64,000 nucleotides of DNA from Mucilaginibacter sp. SMC90 (GTDB taxonomy: Bacteria > Bacteroidota > Bacteroidia > Sphingobacteriales > Sphingobacteriaceae), in assembly GCF_022811725.1 (NCBI RefSeq), contig NZ_CP094527.1:4216001-4280000 (forward strand), given 5' to 3'. The notes beneath the pieces were generated by a model. The model did not search any database. It saw nothing but the letters and a program-made list of their open reading frames with translations, and was not told the origin of the DNA. Positions 46,701-53,221 of the stretch are shown one piece after another (position 1 is the stretch's first letter; the number at the start of each line of letters is the position of its first letter). Position numbers and translations under genes: made by a program.

Positions 46701-46755
46701 AGGCAAAGGGTCTACTTTTTGCTTTGCATTACCTGTAGATGATACCAACAGTTAA
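43753..46755 (+). CDS. Multi-PAS histidine kinase beside the kai operon
   Basis: Soluble sensor kinase of 1000 residues with about six PAS/PAC modules in a row; two of the middle modules (residues about 270-385 and 395-510) are similar to each other (GNVTYINKTTYALLGI / GNVTYVNTAGQKMLGI, HYRHFKTGE / VYRHFQTGE), indicating internal duplication. HisKA carries H784 in FLGIASHELKTPVTSIKAYA, followed by HATPase_c (NLITNAIKYSP, DFGIGIPNDK, GLGLGLYISSEI). No membrane span, so it senses an internal signal. It is divergent from kaiC and is followed 79 bp later by a single-domain response regulator, its probable target. Confidence 0.92.
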   Translation: MNNSTNLHPQLNEDIFRILIKESPTPVALYMGEGMEIRIANKAIIDIWGKGEDVIGRTYFNLLPELEAQGFHAILLNVYKSGIAYEGKEEKVDLLINGNIEEFYFNFTFKPLHNDKGEVWGILNTAADVTELVTTRQKLAKSEQRFQFALQAAELGTWDLNPKLQTVIWDERCKELCGFQKNDEIQYTDLLKFVHPEDAQRLRAAVIQAYNPASGGNYDVIVRSIDHAGHLKYWIHLKGKAYFNNNDEPIRFAGTVQDITREILDKQEQQKLLALIDNTADMIAVGSMDGNVTYINKTTYALLGIGSAKEALIPGVEYFPNDESGKVNNQIIPSVQQHGKWEGEMHYRHFKTGENISVYVSCFRIDDPLNGLPIGMASVARDLRPEKAARNEQYKLLSLINHSSDFVSLSDLDGNVTYVNTAGQKMLGIKGINEHKRHNSEFLMPDELSKLKDKVNTTLMNEGRWSGEIVYRHFQTGEAIPVYGTTMLVYDAVTGLPQGRASIARDMRREIADKKALTDSEQLLKSITNASPTALWMADTEGNITYVNQTWIDWTGIKFNDNLRAGWTIAILEDDRARAVEKFLADLNARRFYEVDFRITRRDGEIRWCIATGNPLYNQRGEFTGYVGACTDVTDKTLAEREVQLRNRELNDQIRQFEFVTDFMPVQLWTARTDGELDYVNRRAVDYFGIAASEIAGPDWLNGIHPDDRDDCIEAWTNAVNTGSVYQCEFRLKDKDQNYKWHLARALPFIIDGQIIKWFGTNTDIDEQKQLQRQKDDFLGIASHELKTPVTSIKAYAQVLGAMLTKEGEHKKAEMVLRMDAQVNRLTNLIGDLLDVTKINSGRLQFNKTWFDFNEAVQETVEDLQHTTQKHKLVQTYSQTGKIYSDKDRISQVITNLITNAIKYSPHTDTIIITTSRQNNEAIVCIQDFGIGIPNDKKDRVFEQFYRVSGNKQHTFPGLGLGLYISSEIIKREGGRMWVNSIEGKGSTFCFALPVDDTNS

Positions 46756-46834
46756 TTTTTTACCGGGTCATTTACGTTTAGGTTAGTTTATCATAAATAA
46801 TTTCAGAGGGTTTAACCAAGCCCTCACGCCTAAC

Positions 46835-47215
46835 ATGAACGCAAAGAATAAAAAAATCATGATTGCAGATGACGATCCCGGTATTGTTGATGCAGTGGAA
46901 ATGCTGCTTGAATTTGAAGGCTACGAGGTAACATCAACCGTTGACGGTTTAACAGTGCTGGAAATGAAAGAAGATTTGCCCGACCTGTTATTGCTGGATA
47001 TATGGATGAGCGGTGAAGACGGCCGCGATATCTGTAAAAAGTTTAAGGAAGATAAATTAACCCGCAACATTCCTGTTATCATGATATCGGCAAGCCACGA
47101 TGTGCGCGAATCTGCCATGATAGCTGGTGCCAATGATTTTTTGGCCAAACCATTTGATATGAACGACCTGTTAAAAAAGGTTGCCTATTTTACCCAAAAG
47201 CAAAACGCAGAATAA
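46835..47215 (+). CDS. Single-domain response regulator
   Basis: CheY-like receiver of 126 residues with nothing attached. Acidic pocket D12-D14 (IADDDPG), phosphoacceptor D55 (LLLLDIWMSG), switch S85 (MISAS) and K105 (AKPFD). The output must go through another protein, such as a kinase, phosphotransfer protein or KaiC-linked partner. It follows the multi-PAS kinase and is the only response regulator in the kai neighbourhood. Confidence 0.93.
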   Translation: MNAKNKKIMIADDDPGIVDAVEMLLEFEGYEVTSTVDGLTVLEMKEDLPDLLLLDIWMSGEDGRDICKKFKEDKLTRNIPVIMISASHDVRESAMIAGANDFLAKPFDMNDLLKKVAYFTQKQNAE

Positions 47216-47257
47216 CAACAAGCTTCATTGATCAACTAAATAAATTTTACCCCTCCT

Positions 47258-47307
47258 CGGGATGAGCCCTGGCGGCGGCCGTCTCATCCGGCCGCCGATT
47301 CATCCCG
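47258..47307. other. GC-rich nested stem-loop
   Basis: Outer arms CGGGATGA (47258-47265) and TCATCCCG (47300-47307) enclose a perfect inner stem CGGCGGCCG (47273-47281) / CGGCCGCCG (47289-47297) with loop TCTCATC. It lies after the response-regulator gene, without a following T run on either strand, and is far richer in GC than its surroundings. It could be a factor-assisted terminator or a mobile palindromic element. Confidence 0.6.
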
Positions 47308-47422
47308 TTGTATCAGGTAAAATATTTAAAGTAATTGATCTTTAAACTACTTGAAGTGTAACTAAAATACAAAAACATTAACCCATAAGCTATGTTATTT
47401 ATTATAACAAAACTCAATAGCT

Positions 47423-47893
47423 ATGGGAATTTTACAGCACATACAGCACCAGATCTCCGCGTTGAATGATCTGATTAAAATAAATAACGACAGGGTTGCC
47501 GGTTATCAAAAAGCCACCGAAACAACCGACGAAGCCGGCTTGAATTTACTTTTCAATGAATATATTGATCAAAGCAAAAGTTACGTTAATGAAATACGTG
47601 ATTACATTCACGTATTAGGCGGCGACCCAGCAGAGGGCACTACCCTTTCGGGTAAATTTTATCATGCCTGGATGGATGTTAAAGCAGTTTTTGTTAATAA
47701 AGACAGGCATTCAATATTATCAGATTGTGAATATGGCGAGGATGTAGCCAAAAAAGCTTACCGCGCCGCTCTTGATGATAAGGAGTTGATATGGGAAGAT
47801 GAGCAAGTTGTGAATTTGCTTAACAGCCATTTGGAAGGATTAAAAAAAGCGCATGATACCGTTAAATCTCTCAGGGACGCGGTCAATGTCTAA
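47423..47893 (+). CDS. DUF2383/PA2169-type four-helix-bundle protein
   Basis: Protein of 156 residues matching the DUF2383 ferritin-like family (PA2169 type). Four helices are evident: ISALNDLIKINNDRVAGYQK, NLLFNEYIDQSKSYVNEIRD, HSILSDCEYGEDVAKKAYR and LLNSHLEGLKKAHDTVKSL. The glutamate and histidine positions resemble a metal-binding bundle, though iron binding is not shown. It often accompanies general-stress genes. A winged-helix-like gene follows, 21 bp after its stop. Confidence 0.82.
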   Translation: MGILQHIQHQISALNDLIKINNDRVAGYQKATETTDEAGLNLLFNEYIDQSKSYVNEIRDYIHVLGGDPAEGTTLSGKFYHAWMDVKAVFVNKDRHSILSDCEYGEDVAKKAYRAALDDKELIWEDEQVVNLLNSHLEGLKKAHDTVKSLRDAVNV

Positions 47894-47914
47894 TTAATTT
47901 TGCAGTACAAACAG

Positions 47915-48193
47915 ATGAATAAATCAAATCAATCATTTTTTTCGGCATGCCGCGTGCCTGATCAATACACAAAGGTTACCTGCACTCAAGACAAAGTAAT
48001 TTATACGCTGTCGCAATTAAAACAAGCTACGGTAGCTGATATTACTTTGAAATTAGGAGAGCTTGAACCTGCAGTAAATGCCTTCACACACGAAAAAAAC
48101 ACAATTGAAGTTCTTGATTATCTTTTTGAGCGGGGAATGGTGAAGATCACCAGGCAAAACGGCGAATTAAACTACAACCTGGTTAACGCTTAA
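47915..48193 (+). CDS. Small protein with winged-helix-like C-terminus
   Basis: Unrecognised protein of 92 residues from the ATG at 47915 (an upstream TTG is possible). Residues about 30-90 fit a winged helix: KVIYTLSQLKQATVADITLK, then NTIEVLDYLFERGMVKITRQ and NGELNYNLV as helix, recognition helix and wing. A transcription-factor role is an inference. It is close behind the DUF2383 gene and ends 25 bp from the convergent gene at 48219. Confidence 0.55.
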   Translation: MNKSNQSFFSACRVPDQYTKVTCTQDKVIYTLSQLKQATVADITLKLGELEPAVNAFTHEKNTIEVLDYLFERGMVKITRQNGELNYNLVNA

Positions 48194-48218
48194 TCAGGTT
48201 GTAATTTATTGTCGCCTG

Positions 48219-48608
48219 TTACATTCCCGGTGCAAGCGGTTTTGCCGATACTATGCTATCAACCACAAAAACGCTTACTCCCCGCCATGGCAGCGTATGC
48301 AGATATTCTTTATAATGAAGCTCTAAAAATGAGCCTGCATTGCTGCTTAGTTGCTTAGCAACTTTTTCATCGGTTACAGAAAACATAAATTCGTTGGATC
48401 CAATGGTACCACCGGTTGCCTGGGTACGTATCCCGCTTTGAATAAGCCGGCCCTCGTAGGTCTTAAAAATATAGCCTTTCTTTACAAAATAATTCATCGT
48501 GCCGGCTTTTGTTCCCTCTCCAAAAACAAAATAATACCGGTACGAAAAAAATCCAACTATAATCAGCAGTAATATAAAAGTGATAATGAACTTAGTTTTT
48601 GTTTTCAT
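48219..48608 (-). CDS. Hypothetical single-span membrane protein
   Basis: Protein of 129 residues with one N-terminal span (FIITFILLLIIVGFFSYRYY) and a small extracytoplasmic beta-rich domain (GTMNYFVKKGYIFKTYEGRL ... FMFSVTDEKVAKQL). The layout is common in Bacteroidota proteins of unknown function; no motif identifies a role. Confidence 0.7.
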   Translation of the reverse strand: MKTKTKFIITFILLLIIVGFFSYRYYFVFGEGTKAGTMNYFVKKGYIFKTYEGRLIQSGIRTQATGGTIGSNEFMFSVTDEKVAKQLSSNAGSFLELHYKEYLHTLPWRGVSVFVVDSIVSAKPLAPGM

Positions 48609-48684
48609 TGAAGATTTTATTTGCTAACTAAGCTACAAAAACTTAACAGCTAAGCAAATATTTATCTACCCCACCAGGACTCGT

Positions 48685-49479
48685 TTAGTTTGCTTGCTTA
48701 TCTCCCTCTTTAATTTTTGTAAGGCTAACCTTCCTGAATGATTCTACTAAAAAATGCACCAGCCCTGTTAGGTTAAATGGCGGATCATTGGTTGTTAGCG
48801 TAAGCTTATCTTTATTGTTTTCAAAATCGATATCCAGGTAATAGTTAGGTGCATCTGTAACCTGGCTGGCCTGCTTCCAATCGTACATTTTTTTTAATTC
48901 GCTATGTTTTAGCCAATAATTCAGGCTATCAAGTTGCAGCCTTGTAAGCTTGCCTGCATAATCTCCTTTGTAAGGCTCAGCAAATTCACCGCCTTTTAAA
49001 CGATAAGTGCCATCCGCCCAAATATTGATCAATAATTGCGGACAATTACCATAGCAGGTTGAAGATAAAAAACGAAGTTTTGAAAATTTGATGCCGCTAT
49101 CGAAACTGGCTTTGTAGTTTTTAAACTGCAGCGGGGGGCGACCGGCCAATTTTATTGCATTATCATTTACAGCCTTGATGGTTAGTTTTTTCCCGTCAAA
49201 ATAGTTGATGATGAATTTAGAAATATCGATATGCTGTTGTTTGAAATTATCGGCACTTGTAGTATACGTGTCAATTATTTTAAGTGTATCGTGTTCTATT
49301 TTGTATTTATTTTCATGTTTCTTAAACCCATCGAAATTAAAATAGGCCTTGCCTTCACCAAAATAAATATAACCAAGGTCTTCGTTGAGCCATTCTTCAG
49401 ATTCAACGGTAGCATGCTGTGCCAATGCCGAACTGCACAGAACGGTAAAAGATAAAAGAAGCAGTAATATGCTTTTCAT
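48685..49479 (-). CDS. Secreted protein with DUF6438-like domain
   Basis: Protein of 264 residues with a signal peptide (LLLLSFTVLCSSALAQH). The C-terminal half contains FLSSTCYGNCPQLLINIWAD and GTYRLKGGEF, the Cys-x-Gly-x-Cys-Pro pattern of DUF6438, a Bacteroidota extracytoplasmic domain of unknown role; the two cysteines may form a disulfide. The N-terminal half has no recognised domain. It ends next to a HAD gene on the same strand, 11 bp away, and may share its transcript. Confidence 0.65.
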   Translation of the reverse strand: MKSILLLLLSFTVLCSSALAQHATVESEEWLNEDLGYIYFGEGKAYFNFDGFKKHENKYKIEHDTLKIIDTYTTSADNFKQQHIDISKFIINYFDGKKLTIKAVNDNAIKLAGRPPLQFKNYKASFDSGIKFSKLRFLSSTCYGNCPQLLINIWADGTYRLKGGEFAEPYKGDYAGKLTRLQLDSLNYWLKHSELKKMYDWKQASQVTDAPNYYLDIDFENNKDKLTLTTNDPPFNLTGLVHFLVESFRKVSLTKIKEGDKQAN

Positions 49480-49490
49480 GTAAACTAAAC

Positions 49491-50123
49491 TTACAAACTC
49501 AAATAATATTGGGTTAGCGATTCAAAATCATCAAACTTATTATCGTAGTCATCGGTATTGCCAAAACCATAACTAACAAACGTAAAAGGAATACCCGCAA
49601 GCCTTGTTTGTTCAGCATCGCCATTAGTGTCGCCTATATAAACCGGGCTTTGTAACTTATGCTTATCCATAAGCAGGTGCATGTTATGGTTTTTGGGCAT
49701 TTGATTAGTGCCATACGCCATGCTATCTGTAATAACCTCGTTAATGCCCGCCCAGGTTAAAAACAATGGAATAATGCCAACTGCGCAATTACTTAATACA
49801 AAAAGCTTGTATTTATTTGCCAGTTGCTTCAAACCTTCGGTAACCCCCTTGTACATAATCCCCCCGCTGGTGGGTAATATTTCACGCCTTACCTGGTTTA
49901 CTGCATTGTACACTTCCATTCCTTTTTCTTCATCAAATTCGGGCAGTAAAACACGGGTAAGTTTTTTACCGTCCATGCCAATTACATGCAGCAGCTCATC
50001 TCGTTTTATTGTTCTTTGAATATCAAGCTTTTGAAATATCAGGTTCCATGATTCGGCGTAGGTGTCAACGGCGTCCCAAAGGGTGCCGTCCATATCAAAA
50101 ATGAGACTGTCGGGTTTCTGCAT
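49491..50123 (-). CDS. HAD-family hydrolase, phosphoglycolate-phosphatase-like
   Basis: HAD hydrolase of 210 residues. Motif I is LIFDMDGTLWDA (D9, D11), the helical cap spans about 17-85, motif II is FVLSNCAVG, and motif IV is VYIGDTNGDAEQTRLAGI. The Gph/beta-phosphoglucomutase-like subgroup acts on small phosphate esters. It precedes the DUF6438-like gene. Confidence 0.88.
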   Translation of the reverse strand: MQKPDSLIFDMDGTLWDAVDTYAESWNLIFQKLDIQRTIKRDELLHVIGMDGKKLTRVLLPEFDEEKGMEVYNAVNQVRREILPTSGGIMYKGVTEGLKQLANKYKLFVLSNCAVGIIPLFLTWAGINEVITDSMAYGTNQMPKNHNMHLLMDKHKLQSPVYIGDTNGDAEQTRLAGIPFTFVSYGFGNTDDYDNKFDDFESLTQYYLSL

Positions 50124-50201
50124 TAGCTAAAATTATGTTTTTCGCTAAGATGAAAAATTAACGGCAATTAATGTTCATGTTTTCTTCATTATTAATCCTC
50201 A

Positions 50202-50293
50202 CCTTAGCAGTGTGATAAGGTTAACGCGGGTCGGCTTAGCAGGAGGCTGAGCCCGCAAAGAACCCCCGCCTCTCGGCGGGGGTTTCTTTTTTT
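50202..50293 (+). ncRNA. Candidate small RNA with intrinsic terminator
   Basis: On the plus strand, where no gene lies upstream, three stems follow each other: CCTTA/TAAGG (50202-50220), GCGGGT/GCCCGC (50226-50256) and a perfect 10-bp terminator AACCCCCGCC-TCTC-GGCGGGGGTT (50261-50284) followed by seven T. Both flanking genes are on the minus strand, so the terminator has no protein gene to serve. No clear promoter was found. Confidence 0.45.
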
Positions 50294-50349
50294 AGCTGGA
50301 AGGCCCAAGTTCAAAACCTTGATTCCTAACGATAACAATTCTGAATTCT

Positions 50350-50385
50350 TCTGCTTAAGACTTGCGACTTAAAACTAAAGACTTA
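50350..50385. repeat. CTTAAGACTT-type intergenic repeat, copy 2
   Basis: CTTAAGACTTGCGACTTAA matches CTTAAGACTTCCGACTTAA at the 32-kb copy with one change, followed by a further AAGACTTA unit. It abuts the 3' end of the metallo-hydrolase gene. Confidence 0.55.
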
Positions 50386-51034
50386 TCCCATCCCCTACTT
50401 TGTAAACCTCATGAAACCTGATGCCTTGCTTGTCAAAATGCTTTTTGTAAGCAGCATAACGCTGAATAATGAAAAAATCTTTGGCATACCCGTCATGCAC
50501 AGGAAAGATCTGTTTTGGATGCAGTTCATCGGCAAAGGCGGCAATTGTTGGCTCATTGGTAAAAGGGGCCATGGTTACCATGATAAGTAATTCGATCCCC
50601 TTAAAATTCAATAATTTATCTTCCATAGAATCAACCGGGTGCAATACTTTATTATTGATCAGGAAGCCTGTCATTTGAGGCAAAGGATTATCCATGATCA
50701 GCTCATGCCTAACCGGGAAAGCCTGTAGTTTAAATGGCCCTGCTTTGTGAGTACCTTCTTCAAGGAGCGTATATTTTAAATTGATCTTCTCCAGTTCCTT
50801 ACCTACCTGCGAGTTTGTAATAACTTCCGCTCCGCTTAAATCAACAATACTCTTTAAAATGTCGATATCAAAATGATCAGGATGAATATGTGTGATCACA
50901 ATAGCTTTCACATCGCTAAACATTTGAGGCGTAACTAAACCCTCAGCAAACGAAAACTTTCCCGGATCAAATAACAGCTGATAACCATCGAGTTCAAATA
51001 GCAGGCACGAATGCAGGTATTTTGATATTTTCAT
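50375..51034 (-). CDS. MBL-fold metallo-hydrolase
   Basis: Metallo-beta-lactamase-fold protein of 219 residues, UlaG-like group. Zinc motif THIHPDHFD at about 48-56, further ligands in FPVRHE and PVHDGY, with no signal peptide, so cytoplasmic. Relatives are esterases, phosphodiesterases or lactonases acting on small molecules. The substrate is unknown. Confidence 0.85.
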   Translation of the reverse strand: MKISKYLHSCLLFELDGYQLLFDPGKFSFAEGLVTPQMFSDVKAIVITHIHPDHFDIDILKSIVDLSGAEVITNSQVGKELEKINLKYTLLEEGTHKAGPFKLQAFPVRHELIMDNPLPQMTGFLINNKVLHPVDSMEDKLLNFKGIELLIMVTMAPFTNEPTIAAFADELHPKQIFPVHDGYAKDFFIIQRYAAYKKHFDKQGIRFHEVYKVGDGISL

Positions 51035-51130
51035 AAGCAGAGGTTTAATTCCTAAAGATACACAGGAAAGGCTTATGAAGTTTTAGAAAATATGTTTATT
51101 CGCTTCTTTAACAAGCGATGAAATAATAAA

Positions 51131-51212
51131 GCGTCATCACTTTACGAAGCAGTCATAAGTTATACCGGGCTAACATGCAAACCGGAGATTGCTCCGTACC
51201 TCTCTCTGACGC
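51131..51212. repeat. Decayed palindromic repeat, family A copy 3
   Basis: GCGTCATCACTTTACGAAGC at 51131-51150 and GATTGCTCCGTACCTC ending with TGACGC at 51212 preserve the outer ends and parts of both arms of the 26-kb and 34-kb elements, with several substitutions in each arm. The loop is reworked. Confidence 0.65.
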
Positions 51213-51223
51213 AATCGAGCACC

Positions 51224-52567
51224 CTACAGCAATTCTGTAGCCAGATTAGCCAGCTCGCTTCTCTCGCCTTTTTGCAGCGTAATGTGCGCATAAAGCGGAT
51301 GTCCTTTGGCTTTATCTATTAAATATGACAATCCGTTACTTTCTGCATCAAGATATGGGGTATCTATCTGGTAAATATCTCCAGTAAATACAAATTTGCT
51401 GTTTTCGCCGGCACGGGATATGATAGTTTTTACTTCATGCGGGGTGAGGTTTTGTGCTTCGTCAACAATAAAAAAGATCTTACTAAGCGTACGTCCACGG
51501 ATGAAAGCCAGCGGCGCTATCGAGATTTTATCGTTGTTAACCAACTCATCAATTTTGGCCTGCATCTTTTCATCGTCGGCAAACTGATCTTTAATGAATT
51601 TCAGGTTATCCCATATCGGGGCCATGTAAGGATCAATTTTTGATTTGATATCACCAGGTAAAAAACCAATATCTTTATTACTTAAGGGAACTATGGGGCG
51701 GGTTACAAAAATCTGCCGGTAATATTTTCGCTGTTCAAGGGCACTGGCCAGGGCTAACAACGTTTTACCAGTACCCGCGTTGCCTTGTATAGTTACCAAT
51801 TTAATATCCGGGTGCAACAAAGCATGAATAGCAAATGACTGCTCCATATTACGCGGAAAAATATTTAGCACGGGCTGTTCAGTAACTTTTTCCAATTGCC
51901 TTGTTTGCGAATTGTAAAAACCTACCGTATCACCCTTTTTTCCTTTTAATACATAGAAATGATTATTTGTATAAGATGCTACCTTTAAATTTTCGGCAGG
52001 TACGTTCTCGTTTTTGTTAAGCGTAGCAATAAGCTTTTCGGTCACCTTATCCACGTCTGTTTTGCCGGTATATAACTCTTCCAGGTTTTTGATCTTACCT
52101 GTTTCATAATCTTCGGCATGCAGGTTAAGGGCTTTGGCTTTAAGGCGCAAACAAATATCCTTTGATACAAGCACCACTTTTTTTCCGGGATTTTCTTCCT
52201 GTAAACCGAGGGCTGCATTCAAGATACGATGATCTGTTTTATCCGAGCCAAAAATCTGCTCGGCATCCTGTCCGGTAGTTTTAGTATCCATAGCAACTTT
52301 AAAGCTGCCTTTGGTTTTGCCGTTAAGCGGAATCCACTCATTAATGAGCCCATTGTGCGATAGATCATCCATAAGCCGGATAAAGCTTCTGGCCTCGAAG
52401 TTGCGGGTATCGTTACCGTTTTTTTTGTTGTCGAGCTCCTCCAGCACCTGAATTGGTATAGCTACATCATGCTCTTGAAAGTTTTGAAATGCGTTGTGAT
52501 CATACAAGATCACGGAAGTATCTAAAACAAATATTTTTTTTTTCTGGTTACGCTGGCCGTCCTTCAT
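51224..52567 (-). CDS. PIN-PhoH protein (YlaK-like)
   Basis: Protein of 447 residues fusing an N-terminal PIN ribonuclease domain (KIFVLDTSVILYDHNAFQ, acids conserved; ends about 150) to a PhoH ATPase (about 230-447) with Walker A GNAGTGKT, FVTRPIVPLSNKDIGFLPGD and Walker B FFIVDEAQNL. Such fusions are believed to be RNA helicase-nucleases; in mycobacteria PhoH2 unwinds and cuts RNA. The gene follows a candidate structured RNA whose terminator hairpin lies about 70 bp upstream of the start, so that RNA might be its leader. Confidence 0.93.
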   Translation of the reverse strand: MKDGQRNQKKKIFVLDTSVILYDHNAFQNFQEHDVAIPIQVLEELDNKKNGNDTRNFEARSFIRLMDDLSHNGLINEWIPLNGKTKGSFKVAMDTKTTGQDAEQIFGSDKTDHRILNAALGLQEENPGKKVVLVSKDICLRLKAKALNLHAEDYETGKIKNLEELYTGKTDVDKVTEKLIATLNKNENVPAENLKVASYTNNHFYVLKGKKGDTVGFYNSQTRQLEKVTEQPVLNIFPRNMEQSFAIHALLHPDIKLVTIQGNAGTGKTLLALASALEQRKYYRQIFVTRPIVPLSNKDIGFLPGDIKSKIDPYMAPIWDNLKFIKDQFADDEKMQAKIDELVNNDKISIAPLAFIRGRTLSKIFFIVDEAQNLTPHEVKTIISRAGENSKFVFTGDIYQIDTPYLDAESNGLSYLIDKAKGHPLYAHITLQKGERSELANLATELL

Positions 52568-52619
52568 ATCCGTCTAAAATAACGATTTTAACGTTTGAAG
52601 AAAAATTTCTCCACAAACA

Positions 52620-52962
52620 AAAAAACCTGTAAAAGCGAAAACGGGAGTCATCTCTTGCGATTTGAACTCCCGTTTCCAAACTGTTGCTTAACCGTAGTTG
52701 CCCAACAGCATCAAGTTTTGTGTATCTTTAACCGACATGATCTTTATCCTTTGCTCTCACGAGCGGTGGACTATCCTCAATGTCACCGGTTTCTGTTGTT
52801 TCCCTCCGTAGAGTTCTTCTCCTTAATTCCGGTACCTCCTTTAACCACTTTCTTTTTTCTAAAAGCTTTCGCTTTCTTCATTTTTTCTTGTGGCTCAGGG
52901 ACTTTCCTTGATCTTTAGTTCCCCCGAAGGTTCACCCGATTCAATTTCTGTTTTCCTGAAAG
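52620..52962 (-). ncRNA. Candidate structured RNA of about 345 nt upstream of phoH
   Basis: Read on the minus strand, this stretch holds successive hairpins closed by classical stable tetraloops: CC(UUCG)GG at 52930-52923, AAAGC(GAAA)GCUUU at 52875-52862, CUC(UACG)GAG at 52813-52804, GCUC(GUGA)GAGC at 52764-52753 and AAC(UACG)GUU inside CUGUUG/CAACAG at 52708-52681, ending in a 10-bp terminator stem AAACGGGAGT/ACTCCCGTTT at 52675-52639 with T runs after it. A promoter-like TTG-N18-TACTTTG precedes it (52995-52968). It could be an independent RNA or a long phoH leader with an attenuator. Confidence 0.55.
52639..52675 (-). terminator. Terminator/attenuator hairpin upstream of phoH
   Basis: Ten-bp perfect stem with a 17-nt loop (inner ATC/GAT pairing possible), followed on the minus strand by TTTCGCTTTT and then TTTTTTT. 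It closes the candidate RNA and lies about 72 bp before the phoH start codon. Confidence 0.65.
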
Positions 52963-52967
52963 GCTAT

Positions 52968-52995
52968 CAAAGTACGTCGTTCTTGATGATTTCAA
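52968..52995 (-). promoter_or_regulatory. Bacteroidota-type promoter for the candidate RNA
   Basis: Minus-strand TTG (52995-52993), 18-bp spacer and TACTTTG (52974-52968), close to the phylum consensus TTG / TAnnTTTG (one base short in the -7 element). A start at about 52961 would precede the tetraloop hairpins. Confidence 0.4.
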
Positions 52996-53221
52996 TATCG
53001 GGACATTAACCGGTTTTGGCAAATATTTTCGATTGTTTTTATTAACAGGTTATCAACCTAAAAGAGCCAGTTATCCACAACGCGTGAATTACCAATTTTA
53101 AGTATAAATACTGTTAATCAGGCAAATAAACTCCAGGGTTATTAACATTATCCTTTTTCAACACCACTTGTAAAAATCCACATATACACGGCGATAAAAA
53201 AAGCGCAAAATCAATAAAGCG

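Larger units (their letters stand above)
52568..53221. other. 654-bp region without protein gene (structured RNA locus)
   Basis: Most of this stretch is explained by the candidate RNA at 52620-52962. The remainder (about 52996-53221) is AT-rich, with GGTTATCAACC and AGTTATCCACAAC near 53046 and 53070 that resemble DnaA-box-like sequences, but too few to claim an origin. Confidence 0.4.

Noticed and set aside
52688..52738. 16-residue ORF (MSVKDTQNLMLLGNYG)
   Set aside because: It coincides with a hairpin of the candidate RNA; too short to support alone.
52783..52881. 32-codon Lys-rich ORF on the minus strand (MKKAKAFRKKK start)
   Set aside because: It overlaps three tetraloop stems and has no homologue I recognise; a leader peptide is possible, but the RNA explanation is stronger.
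52770..52910. RNase P RNA (GGAAAGTCC and ACAGAAACCGG look like its conserved parts)
   Set aside because: The two motifs are only about 110 nt apart, the second lies far from the 3' end, and the other conserved blocks are missing.
52595..52918. 107-residue plus-strand open frame
   Set aside because: It lies opposite the candidate structured RNA, has no domain, and its codons run through hairpin arms; treated as a chance frame.
53040..53090. Replication origin (DnaA-box-like TTATCCACA)
   Set aside because: Only one or two matches; dnaA, dnaN and gidA genes are absent.
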